DNA of 6,536 bases. Source: Candidatus Uhrbacteria bacterium. GTDB lineage: Bacteria; Patescibacteriota; Patescibacteriia; CAIXNZ01. Within the stretch, counting starts at the first letter, position 1. The number at the start of each line of letters is the position of its first letter. A model generated the notes under the pieces. That model was not told the DNA's origin and searched no databases. It was given only the letters and a program-made list of their open reading frames with translations. The DNA lies in the NCBI GenBank assembly GCA_011046145.1, contig DSBA01000002.1, positions 1-6,536 of the forward strand. Direction: 5' to 3'. Made by a program: the position numbers and the translations under genes. Shown one piece after another: positions 1-5,840 of this stretch.

Positions 1-1413
1 TCTTATTATTATTTGATAAATGCCTTCCTGCCTGCCGATTTTGCCTTGAAAATATATTATTTCTCCTTTTTGGGCGAAATAAAAATTATCTAATTGGTCA
101 AATTTGATTATTTCTATGACATTTCGCTCTCCGTTTTCCGCGCCAAGATCAATAATATTTAAATTGTTTTGAAATAAAATAACAATGTGTTGCAATTCAT
201 GGTGCCAGCAGACCCGGTTTATTTTTTGGCCGTAGCGATTAATGAAAATTTCCTGATTGGCTACTGTATCAAAAAATTTAACTTCAAAACCGTCATGAAA
301 TAAAAGCCACTTTTCATTTCTATCCCAGACAGCGTTAATAGCATTGAATTCCTTGATAGCGGAACTAGACTGGATGGTTATTTCCAGGCTGGTGATGATT
401 TTTTGGATTAAAAATAATTTTTGGTTATCCGAGTCAATTAATCCGAGATAATTATTAGTGCTTTTAATAAATTTATAATTAGCGGACCTGCCCAGTTTCG
501 TCACCAGTTTGGTTGTTTTAAAATTCAAATTATACTTATAAAGGTTATCACGCGTATTTTCTTTTTTAATATAGAAAACATCATTTGCTTCAATAAAGAA
601 TTCCTGATTAATAAGCTCTTCTTGGGATTCGAATATTTTTGATTTTGTTTTTGCTAATAAGTCTATTTTATAAATTTCAGAGGCAGCTTGATCGGCTCGG
701 GCTTGGGGATTTTGTTTTAAAGCAAAAAGTATATTGTCGCTGCCAATATCCCATTTGAGATTATTAGGTTCAAAATCAAGCAATTCTTCAATCTCTAGAA
801 TTTGTTCAGGCTGTTGGACATTAAAAACAAAATAATGATTATTAATTTGAGCTAATATTTTTTTACTGCTGGCTGCCCAGCTTAAATTAATATCTGATTC
901 AGGGAAAGAGGCTCTGTATAGAAAGATTTTTTCTTTTGTCCTGATATCCAGCAGATAGAGTTCTGAAAATAATTCAGTTTTTTTTATATAGGCTATTTTT
1001 TGCTCATCAGGCGATAAATAAAAATTTGCTGTGGGCTCGTCAACTATCTGCAAGGGAATGTTTTTTTTAAAAAAAATTATATCCCTGACAAAAGTGGTTA
1101 AACTGCTTTGGATTGATATTTTTTTTTGCCAAGAATAATAATTTTCTTTTTCCAGCCTGATATTATAATCTCCCGGCAAAAGGTTATAGACAAATATTTT
1201 TTCATCAAACGGTTTTTCGTATAATTTATCATTTATATAAAGACTCGCATTTTTTATGCCTTTAGCTTCCAGCATGAGAGTGCCTGTTTTAAGAATTTTT
1301 CCGAGTTTAATATCATAGCGATAGCCAGAAGCATAAAAAATTAAAATCGGCGCCATAATAAAAAAGGCGAGGATGAATGTAAACATTATAATGCGCCTTG
1401 TTCTTAATTTCAT
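1..1413 (-). CDS. PEGA-domain membrane-anchored protein with beta-propeller-like body, partial at its 3' end
   Basis: I translated this frame by hand: 471 codons are open from ATG at 1413 to the window edge and no stop is reached, so the C-terminus lies outside. An in-frame TAA sits just upstream of the ATG, which supports this start. There is no Shine-Dalgarno site. Residues 1-8 are basic (MKLRTRR), 9-28 form one hydrophobic membrane segment, and about 44-112 look like a PEGA domain, with GTLMLEA at the start and the turn LLPGDYNIRLEKE near 78-90. The rest is beta-rich, with repeated blade-like patterns such as LSPDEQKIAYI (133-143), a W..SSKKILAQ pattern (179-189) and VWDRNEKWLLFHDG (362-375), resembling TolB/WD-type propellers. 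PEGA domains are usually extracellular and linked to surface-layer or envelope proteins; the exact function here is unknown. It lies 87 bp downstream of murA on the same strand and may be co-transcribed. Confidence 0.85.
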   Translation of the reverse strand, partial: MKLRTRRIIMFTFILAFFIMAPILIFYASGYRYDIKLGKILKTGTLMLEAKGIKNASLYINDKLYEKPFDEKIFVYNLLPGDYNIRLEKENYYSWQKKISIQSSLTTFVRDIIFFKKNIPLQIVDEPTANFYLSPDEQKIAYIKKTELFSELYLLDIRTKEKIFLYRASFPESDINLSWAASSKKILAQINNHYFVFNVQQPEQILEIEELLDFEPNNLKWDIGSDNILFALKQNPQARADQAASEIYKIDLLAKTKSKIFESQEELINQEFFIEANDVFYIKKENTRDNLYKYNLNFKTTKLVTKLGRSANYKFIKSTNNYLGLIDSDNQKLFLIQKIITSLEITIQSSSAIKEFNAINAVWDRNEKWLLFHDGFEVKFFDTVANQEIFINRYGQKINRVCWHHELQHIVILFQNNLNIIDLGAENGERNVIEIIKFDQLDNFYFAQKGEIIYFQGKIGRQEGIYQIIIR

Positions 1414-1420
1414 ATTTGAT

Positions 1421-1500
1421 AGATTATAAATGATGGGATTAATAGATTATAGATTAAATAAAAAAATTAGCAGTGTACTAAAATCTATAATCTATAATCT
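1421..1500. repeat. Inverted heptamer repeats (AGATTAT/ATAATCT) between murA and the PEGA gene
   Basis: AGATTAT units occur at 1421-1427 and 1445-1451, followed by a partial AGATT. The inverse unit AATCTAT occurs in tandem at 1482-1488 and 1489-1495, with a partial AATCT at 1496-1500 that touches the murA stop codon (1501-1503). The two clusters form a perfect 13-bp inverted repeat, 1443-1455 with 1482-1494, around a 26-nt spacer. No T-run follows the stem on the minus strand, so it is not a standard terminator. One copy also supplies a TATAAT (1423-1428, minus) just upstream of the PEGA start, which could act as a -10 box with an almost leaderless transcript; that role is speculative. Confidence 0.7.
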
Positions 1501-2751
1501 TTAAATCTGTTTAATATCAGCGCCCAAAGCCTGCAGGCGAGGGACAATATTCTCATAGCCGCGGTTGATTTGATAAATATTTTCAATAGAGGTTGTGCCT
1601 TTGGCGGCTAGGGCGGCTAATATCAAGGCCATGCCAGCGCGCAAATCAGGGCTGACCAAGTTGCGGCCATAAAGTGGAGTTGGCCCCATAACAACCACGC
1701 GATGAGGATCGCACATGATAATATTTGCTCCCATTTGGTTGAGCATGTCAGTATAAAACAAGCGACCTTCAAAAATTGTTTCATGGATCAAGCTTAAACC
1801 CTGGGCTTGTGTCATTAAAACAGTAAAAGGGGCTTGCAAGTCAGTCGGGAAACCGGGATATTCATGGGTAATAATATTCGTGCCTTTGAGCGGGCTGGGA
1901 AAAGTTTTTATGTAATTATTTCCAATTTCCAGTTTGGCTCCAGCTTTGTTTAAAGAATAAAGCAGATTTTCCAAATGTTCGGGCTGGCAATTTTTTATTG
2001 TTATTTGGCTGTTTGTTATTAGTCCAAGCATGATAAATGTGCCAGCCTCTATTCTGTCAGGAATAAGATTAAATTCACTGGCATTTAATTTTTCCACCCC
2101 CTCAATATTAATTATAGGCGTGCCAGCGCCGGTAATTTTGGCGCCGTTTTGGTTTAAGTATTGGGCCAGCGCCGGGATTTCCGGTTCCATGGCCGCATTT
2201 TTAATTATGGTTGTGCCTTGTGCTAAAGTAGCAGCCATCATTAAGTTTTCTGTTACTGTTACGCTGATTTTAGGCAGAATTATTTTAGCGCCTTTTAGTT
2301 TGGTGGCTTTTAAAGTATAAGTTTGGCCGTTTTCAATCATTTGGGCGCCTAATTTCTGGAAGCCCTCCAGAAAAAGATCAATTGGCCGCTGGCCAATGAC
2401 ACAGCCTCCCGGGTGAGCTAAAGTTACTTCGCCAAAGCGGGCCAGCATGGGACCGGTCAACATAATAGACGCTCTTAGCTTTTTGACTAATTCCGGCTTG
2501 AGCACAGTTTTATTAATATCTTTGGTGGAAATAAGATATTGATTTTTTTCTTTTTGTTCAATTTTAGCGCCCAAATCTGTCATGGCCTCAACCATTCTTT
2601 GGACATCTTCGATTTCAGGCAAATTATTAATCAAACAGTCTTGTTCTGATAAAATAGCAGCTGGCAATATTTTAAGGGCTAAATTTTTAGCCCCTGAAAC
2701 TTTTATTTCGCCAGACAGTTTTTTGGCGCCATTAATAATATATTTTTCCAT
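1501..2751 (-). CDS. murA: UDP-N-acetylglucosamine 1-carboxyvinyltransferase (MurA)
   Basis: This cytoplasmic enzyme transfers the enolpyruvyl group of phosphoenolpyruvate to UDP-GlcNAc, the first committed step of peptidoglycan synthesis. The 416 residues match the usual family length, so it looks complete. Visible family features are SGAKN with Lys22, the KLRASIMLTGPML stretch (91-103), the active-site loop PGGCVIGQRPIDL with Cys117 (the residue attacked by fosfomycin in Cys-type MurA), PDRIEAGTF (231-239), FPTDLQA with the probable catalytic base Asp304, and INRGYENI with Arg397. All expected catalytic residues are present. The ATG at 2751 is preceded by an in-frame TAA and has no Shine-Dalgarno site. 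A good sigma70-type promoter 23-51 bp upstream predicts a leader of about 16 nt. It is divergent from the S41 peptidase gene and precedes the PEGA gene on the same strand. Confidence 0.97.
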   Translation of the reverse strand: MEKYIINGAKKLSGEIKVSGAKNLALKILPAAILSEQDCLINNLPEIEDVQRMVEAMTDLGAKIEQKEKNQYLISTKDINKTVLKPELVKKLRASIMLTGPMLARFGEVTLAHPGGCVIGQRPIDLFLEGFQKLGAQMIENGQTYTLKATKLKGAKIILPKISVTVTENLMMAATLAQGTTIIKNAAMEPEIPALAQYLNQNGAKITGAGTPIINIEGVEKLNASEFNLIPDRIEAGTFIMLGLITNSQITIKNCQPEHLENLLYSLNKAGAKLEIGNNYIKTFPSPLKGTNIITHEYPGFPTDLQAPFTVLMTQAQGLSLIHETIFEGRLFYTDMLNQMGANIIMCDPHRVVVMGPTPLYGRNLVSPDLRAGMALILAALAAKGTTSIENIYQINRGYENIVPRLQALGADIKQI

Positions 2752-2773
2752 ATTTTTATAGCTTATTGCTTAT

Positions 2774-2802
2774 ATTGTAATTAATTTAAAGAAATTTTTC
2801 AA
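2774..2802 (-). promoter_or_regulatory. Probable sigma70-type promoter of murA
   Basis: Reading the minus strand, TTGAAA (2802-2797) and TACAAT (2779-2774) each match consensus at 5 of 6 positions and are separated by exactly 17 bp. Transcription would begin near 2767, giving a leader of roughly 16 nt before the ATG at 2751. That short leader agrees with the absence of a Shine-Dalgarno site. Confidence 0.6.
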
Positions 2803-2832
2803 GTTTTTAAATATCGGTTTAGAGTTAGAGGT

Positions 2833-2879
2833 TTGAGTTATTTTAATTTTCTTGCTATTATAATAGTATAATATATAAT
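2833..2879 (+). promoter_or_regulatory. Candidate promoter region of the S41 peptidase gene, with several -10 boxes
   Basis: Three TATAAT hexamers occur at 2859-2864, 2867-2872 and 2874-2879. TTGAGT at 2833-2838 is a possible -35 box, but its best 17-bp partner is the weaker TATTAT at 2856-2861. If the last TATAAT is used, the transcript would start about 10 nt before the ATG at 2896, making it nearly leaderless. The AT-rich context makes chance matches likely, so the exact box is uncertain. Confidence 0.35.
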
Positions 2880-2895
2880 ATAGCGATATTGCTTT

Positions 2896-4146
2896 ATGGT
2901 TAATCCTCTTAAAAGTAAAAACAATCAGCCTGGCTTTTTCAAAAAATTCATGAATTTTTATCTGGTTTTGCTGTTTATTTTAATTGCTTTTATCGCTGGT
3001 TTGATTATAGGGAAAAAATCAGATAAGCCAGCTTTTGATCCTGGTTTGGCTAATGGCCATGTTTATAATAAAAGCATAGAGCCTGATTTTCTTTCTCAAA
3101 ATCTTGATTTTGAAATTTTTTGGGATGTTTGGCAGCTTATTAAGGATAATTATGTAAAGCAGCCTGTAAATGAAACAAAAATGCTTTATGGCGCCATGGT
3201 TGGCAGTGTGGCCTCTTTGGGCGATGCTTATTCAACATTTTTTGACCCTGAAACAACCCAAGATTTCAATGAAGAATTAAAAGGCTCTTTTGAGGGTATT
3301 GGCGCGGAAATAGCCATAAAAAATGACCGTTTGACCATAGTGGCGCCTTTGCCTGATTCGCCGGCTGAAAGAGCGGGCATAAGGAGCGGAGATAAAATAT
3401 ATGCTATTGACGGTGAAGATACTACAGGCATTAGCTTGGATTACGCGGTCAGTAAAATCCGCGGCCCGAAAGGAACAGCTGTTATTTTAACTATTGGCCG
3501 TGACAGCTTGGAAAATTTGCAAGAGATCAAAATCATTAGGGAAAAGATTAAAATTCAAAGCGTCAAATGGAGCCTTTTGGACAATAATATAGTTCACTTA
3601 AAATTGCGTTATTTTAATGAGGATACTTTGGATGATTTCAATAAAGCTGTTTTGGAAATTAGCAAAAAAAATCCAACAGGAATTATTCTTGATTTGCGCA
3701 ATAATCCCGGCGGATTTTTATCAACAGCAGTGGCAATAGCCAGCGAATGGATAGAAGACGGCGTTGTTGTTTATGAAAAAGCAGCTGACGGCGAGCTAAA
3801 AAAGCACGAAGCCAAGGGCAGAGCCAGATTTAAAGATTTTACCACTATAGTTTTAATTAACAAAGGCAGCGCTTCTGGCTCGGAAATTTTAGCCGGCGCT
3901 TTAAAAGACCATGGTCTGGCAACTTTAGTCGGTGAAAAAACTTTTGGCAAAGGTTCTGTCCAGACTTTATTTCCTTTGCGCGACGGCTCTTCTTTAAAGC
4001 TGACAATAGCTGAATGGCTGACGCCAAATAAAAATACTATTGAGCATGAGGGAGTTGAGCCTGATATAAAAGTAGAATTAACAGATGAAGATTTTAATAA
4101 TGACAAGGATCCTCAATTGGAAAAGGCGTTGGAATTATTGAAATAG
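2896..4146 (+). CDS. ctpA: PDZ-containing C-terminal processing peptidase (S41 family, CtpA-like)
   Basis: This is a membrane-anchored serine protease that acts outside the cytoplasmic membrane, trimming or degrading proteins from their C-termini. The 416 residues show a basic N-terminus, one membrane segment (about 20-38), a linker, a PDZ domain (about 128-205, with PDSPAERAGIRSGDKI), then the S41 core with ILDLRNNPGG (264-273), NKGSASGSE (322-330) and GEKTFGKGSVQ (346-356). By family alignment the Ser-Lys dyad is Ser327 and Lys352 (spacing 25, as in Prc and plant CtpA), with Gln356 as the accessory residue, so it should be active. An in-frame TAG at 2881-2883 bounds the start, and there is no Shine-Dalgarno site. 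It is divergent from murA. The stop codon TAG lies inside the first unit of a 10-bp tandem repeat. The symbol is a family-level assignment and the substrate is unknown. Confidence 0.93.
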   Translation: MVNPLKSKNNQPGFFKKFMNFYLVLLFILIAFIAGLIIGKKSDKPAFDPGLANGHVYNKSIEPDFLSQNLDFEIFWDVWQLIKDNYVKQPVNETKMLYGAMVGSVASLGDAYSTFFDPETTQDFNEELKGSFEGIGAEIAIKNDRLTIVAPLPDSPAERAGIRSGDKIYAIDGEDTTGISLDYAVSKIRGPKGTAVILTIGRDSLENLQEIKIIREKIKIQSVKWSLLDNNIVHLKLRYFNEDTLDDFNKAVLEISKKNPTGIILDLRNNPGGFLSTAVAIASEWIEDGVVVYEKAADGELKKHEAKGRARFKDFTTIVLINKGSASGSEILAGALKDHGLATLVGEKTFGKGSVQTLFPLRDGSSLKLTIAEWLTPNKNTIEHEGVEPDIKVELTDEDFNNDKDPQLEKALELLK

Positions 4147-4240
4147 GTTGGATAATGAGGTTGTATGAGGTTGTATGAGGTTGTATGAGGTTGTATGAGG
4201 TTGTATGATGGGGTTGGATGAGGTTGGATGAGGTTGTAAA
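4145..4240. repeat. 10-bp tandem repeat array, unit AGGTTGTATG (array 1)
   Basis: Five perfect units fill 4158-4207. They are preceded by a variant AGGTTGGATA (4145-4154) plus an extra ATG triplet (4155-4157), and followed after another ATG-containing interruption by GGGTTGGATG (4211-4220), AGGTTGGATG (4221-4230) and the decayed AGGTTGTAAA (4231-4240). The first unit overlaps the S41 peptidase stop codon. The opposite strand is open in some frames and encodes a monotonous YNLIQPHTT-type peptide, which I regard as a repeat artefact. The same unit recurs at 6317-6389. Confidence 0.95.
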
Positions 4241-4247
4241 TAGAAAA

Positions 4248-4286
4248 GGGAAAGAAGGGTAATATGGGTAAAAAGGGGAAGAAGGG
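4248..4286 (+). repeat. Five G-tracts at exact 9-nt spacing; possible G-quadruplex
   Basis: Runs of three or more G start at 4248, 4257, 4266, 4275 and 4284, each exactly 9 nt after the previous one, with A-rich spacers of 5-6 nt. This forms a degenerate 9-bp tandem repeat (GGG plus six mostly A residues). It satisfies the usual G-quadruplex pattern of four or more G3 runs with loops of 1-7 nt, on the plus strand about 100 nt downstream of the peptidase stop. Folding is inferred, not shown. Confidence 0.6.
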
Positions 4287-4313
4287 AAAATTCGTAGATT
4301 CGCATTAATATAA

Positions 4314-4339
4314 AACCTGTTGCTCGCGAGCAACAGGTT
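4314..4339. repeat. Perfect 26-bp palindrome
   Basis: AACCTGTTGCTCG at 4314-4326 is followed directly by its exact reverse complement at 4327-4339, with no spacer. As RNA the central CGCG would open into a small loop, leaving a GC-rich stem of about 11 bp. On the minus strand it is followed by TTTATATT, so it may be a backup terminator behind the stronger one at 4340-4378. On the plus strand it is followed by A residues, so it would not terminate the peptidase transcript in the classical way. A dyad protein-binding site or a REP-like element is also possible. Confidence 0.6.
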
Positions 4340-4378
4340 AAAAAAGAACCCCGCACTTTGCTTGCAAAGTGCGGGGTT
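4340..4378 (-). terminator. Intrinsic terminator of the lipoprotein gene
   Basis: A perfect 14-bp stem pairs 4347-4360 with 4365-4378 around a 4-nt loop and has a CCCCGC/GCGGGG base. Reading the minus strand, the stem is followed by C and six T residues (4345-4340), the classic intrinsic terminator layout. It lies 23 nt after the lipoprotein stop codon. The plus strand has only TTTGGGTT after the stem, so termination of the peptidase transcript from the other side would be weak. Confidence 0.85.
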
Positions 4379-4401
4379 TGGGTTAAGGTAAAGGGATTTT
4401 T

Positions 4402-5457
4402 TTAAGGACCGGAGACAACCACGCCGCGGGTGTCGGCTCCCTGCAAGATGCAGTTGGTGGCAGTACTGATGCCGTCAGTCAAAGCCACGATCCAGAAGCC
4501 GGCGCCAGTGTCCACGTCCTCGTAATGGACGAGATTAGTGGAGCATAAGACTCCGCCGCCGCCAAAAGGTATGACATCTGCCCAGACACCGAATCTGGGT
4601 TCATAACAGCCCGGAGGCGCGAGAGGGTCGCGGCAGGGGTTATGGACACCGAACCACATGGCCTGACTGGAAAGGACAGAGTAATAGGTTTCGCTGTAGG
4701 ATGTGGTGGCTGGGTCCCAGACCAGAGTTTGCCAGATACCGCCGGGCATGGGGTCAAGCCAGAGCGATGTTTGATAGCGATATTCCTCGCCAGCCTGGCT
4801 GCCAGTCAAGGGTACGAGCGTGTCGTCAAAGGGCGCATCGTACACTCCATTAGCGTTGTTGTCGCCAGTTACTCTGATACGCAGGCGATAGGGTGTTTGA
4901 TTGCAACCGGGGTTGCCGTTGACAGAAACCACTCCGTCCTGGTTCCGATTGACAATGAAACAAGCGACCCCGTAGTTATTGGGGGCGCCACCCAGCATGC
5001 CGATGTTGGTGATCGGGGTGCCATCCATGGCCGGCAGGTTATAAAGAGGAACTCCATTGATAGTAATGCCGTCAAAGCGTAATTGATTGTCAAGCGCGTA
5101 CCCGATGTGCAGGTACGTGTTGACGGGCACGGTGTAGCTGATGTTCAGCACACCGCCGACCACTTGGCTGGTCCGGTCCACGGCACAGCCAGAGTAGGGG
5201 TCATAGCAGACCCGGGACTCAATAGTGCCAAAGACTTCGATGGTGCCGGGTGGCACTCCCGGAGTGACCAGGGTAGGCTGCCAGAGATCCTCTTCGTTAA
5301 GAGGAATTCCGACGGTCACTTCCGTGACTTGTTTGGGGTCGGGCGCCGGGCCCTCGCCGAGGTCTGCCGGGTTGCTTCTGCCGCTGTCGCCAGCACAGGA
5401 GAAGACACAGGCCATGAAAATCATGGCCACCAAAACCGCAAAAACCTTTCTTTTCAT
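4402..5457 (-). CDS. Secreted cysteine-rich lipoprotein of unknown function (GC-rich gene)
   Basis: I do not recognise this 351-residue protein. It begins MKRKVFAVLV, has a hydrophobic signal (about 5-20) and a lipobox-like VFSC with Cys21 as the probable lipidated residue, so it is predicted to be anchored outside the membrane. A Pro/Gly/Asp-rich linker (22-45) leads into a beta-looking body with little charge clustering. After Cys21 there are eight cysteines in four close pairs (84/91, 166/185, 275/284, 305/336), suggesting disulfides. DNNANGVYD at 199-207 fits the DxNxNGxxD pattern of calcium-binding loops. The start is set by AAGGAG 8 nt upstream, the only good Shine-Dalgarno site in the window. 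The gene is much richer in G+C than its neighbours (for example 39 of 60 bases at 5161-5220 against 21 of 60 at 1861-1920 in murA), and uses GC-ending codons, which points to horizontal transfer. It has its own promoter, leader hairpin and terminator. Reading frames on the opposite strand are shadows. Confidence 0.82.
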   Translation of the reverse strand: MKRKVFAVLVAMIFMACVFSCAGDSGRSNPADLGEGPAPDPKQVTEVTVGIPLNEEDLWQPTLVTPGVPPGTIEVFGTIESRVCYDPYSGCAVDRTSQVVGGVLNISYTVPVNTYLHIGYALDNQLRFDGITINGVPLYNLPAMDGTPITNIGMLGGAPNNYGVACFIVNRNQDGVVSVNGNPGCNQTPYRLRIRVTGDNNANGVYDAPFDDTLVPLTGSQAGEEYRYQTSLWLDPMPGGIWQTLVWDPATTSYSETYYSVLSSQAMWFGVHNPCRDPLAPPGCYEPRFGVWADVIPFGGGGVLCSTNLVHYEDVDTGAGFWIVALTDGISTATNCILQGADTRGVVVSGP

Positions 5458-5465
5458 CGTTTTTT

Positions 5466-5471
5466 CTCCTT
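5466..5471 (-). promoter_or_regulatory. Consensus Shine-Dalgarno site of the lipoprotein gene
   Basis: The minus strand reads AAGGAG, then eight bases, then ATG at 5457. This is near-ideal strength and spacing, and it fixes the start codon. The other complete genes here show no comparable site, so it sets this gene apart. Confidence 0.85.
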
Positions 5472-5473
5472 TT

Positions 5474-5490
5474 CTTGCCCTATGGGCAGG
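5474..5490 (-). promoter_or_regulatory. Small hairpin abutting the Shine-Dalgarno site
   Basis: CTTGCCC (5474-5480) pairs with GGGCAGG (5484-5490), one pair being a G-U wobble, around a 3-nt TAT loop. In the mRNA this 7-bp helix ends two bases before AAGGAG. It could hold the ribosome site single-stranded, protect the mRNA or bind a regulator; none of these is shown by the sequence. Confidence 0.4.
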
Positions 5491-5540
5491 TTTGTTGTTG
5501 TTTTTTCCAATCCCTTTCCCTTTACCTTTATTTATATTTT

Positions 5541-5581
5541 AAAAAACACCTCCTTGCCCCCCATAGCTTTAGCAAAGGAGG
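5541..5581 (-). terminator. Terminator-like hairpin in the lipoprotein leader (possible attenuator)
   Basis: Reading the minus strand, CCTCCTT (5581-5575) pairs with AAGGAGG (5555-5549). After a single bulged base, GC pairs with GC, closing a 14-nt loop, and the stem is followed by TG and six T residues (5546-5541). This is an intrinsic-terminator shape located between the predicted promoter (5607-5635) and the start codon (5457). No minus-strand gene lies upstream within this window that it would obviously serve. It could be an attenuator, the end of a short RNA of about 55-60 nt, or a mobile REP-like palindrome. The arm AAGGAGGTG is also a perfect Shine-Dalgarno match but has no start codon after it. 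Confidence 0.55.
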
Positions 5582-5606
5582 GATTCTTTTATTAAAAGAT
5601 TATCTC

Positions 5607-5635
5607 AACTTAGCAAAATAGTAAAATTTTGTCAA
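5607..5635 (-). promoter_or_regulatory. Probable promoter of the lipoprotein transcript
   Basis: On the minus strand a perfect TTGACA (5635-5630) is followed by a 17-bp spacer and TAAGTT (5612-5607), which matches the -10 consensus at only 3 of 6 positions. GATAAT at 5604-5599 is a better -10 hexamer but is too far from this -35. Transcription would start near 5600, leaving a leader of roughly 140 nt that contains both hairpins described here. Confidence 0.45.
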
Positions 5636-5840
5636 GTGAATTTTGGTTAAATTTAAATTAACAATAAAAAATGAGCATAGTAATACATTTTTTTTGCCAT
5701 TTTGTCAATTTTGGGCTGTATAAAATATTATGATTATAATAACATGATAAAATTAAGTTTGTTATTATTTTAAATCAGCGCTTTTAATTGTTAATTTTAA
5801 TGTTTAAAGGCTAAATTTTTAATTTGGATTTTCATTTTCC

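Noticed and set aside
2030..2320. Plus-strand 96-codon frame inside murA
   Set aside because: It lies wholly within a complete murA with all catalytic residues and has no start signals of its own.
2816..2843. Imperfect GTTTAGA/GTTAGAG/GTTTGAG series upstream of the peptidase gene, possibly a third heptamer array
   Set aside because: Units match each other only loosely and there are just three, so in this AT-rich context chance cannot be excluded.
3228..4106. Minus-strand frames of 67 and 111 codons inside the S41 peptidase gene
   Set aside because: Both are antisense shadows of a well-supported protease gene.
4145..4240. Decamer array considered as a CRISPR array
   Set aside because: Units are directly contiguous with no unique spacers, and 10 bp is far too short for CRISPR repeats.
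4094..4356. Two minus-strand reading frames of 73-79 codons across the decamer array, encoding repeats such as YNLIQPHTT
   Set aside because: The open frames follow from a 10-bp unit that lacks stops on this strand. They overlap the peptidase 3' end, and the peptides are simple repeats with no ribosome site or domain.
4340..4378. Hairpin considered as the terminator of the plus-strand peptidase gene
   Set aside because: The T-run lies on the minus-strand side of the stem and the plus side has only TTTGGGTT; it is also about 200 nt beyond the peptidase stop, so it is assigned to the lipoprotein gene.
4642..5595. Plus-strand reading frames of 105-170 codons opposite the lipoprotein gene and its leader
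   Set aside because: They are shadows of a GC-rich gene: the minus-strand frame has a signal peptide, lipobox, Shine-Dalgarno site and terminator, while these have none and show no recognisable domain.
5671..5733. 20-codon plus-strand open frame in the AT-rich gap
   Set aside because: Too short, with no ribosome site, promoter or recognisable peptide.
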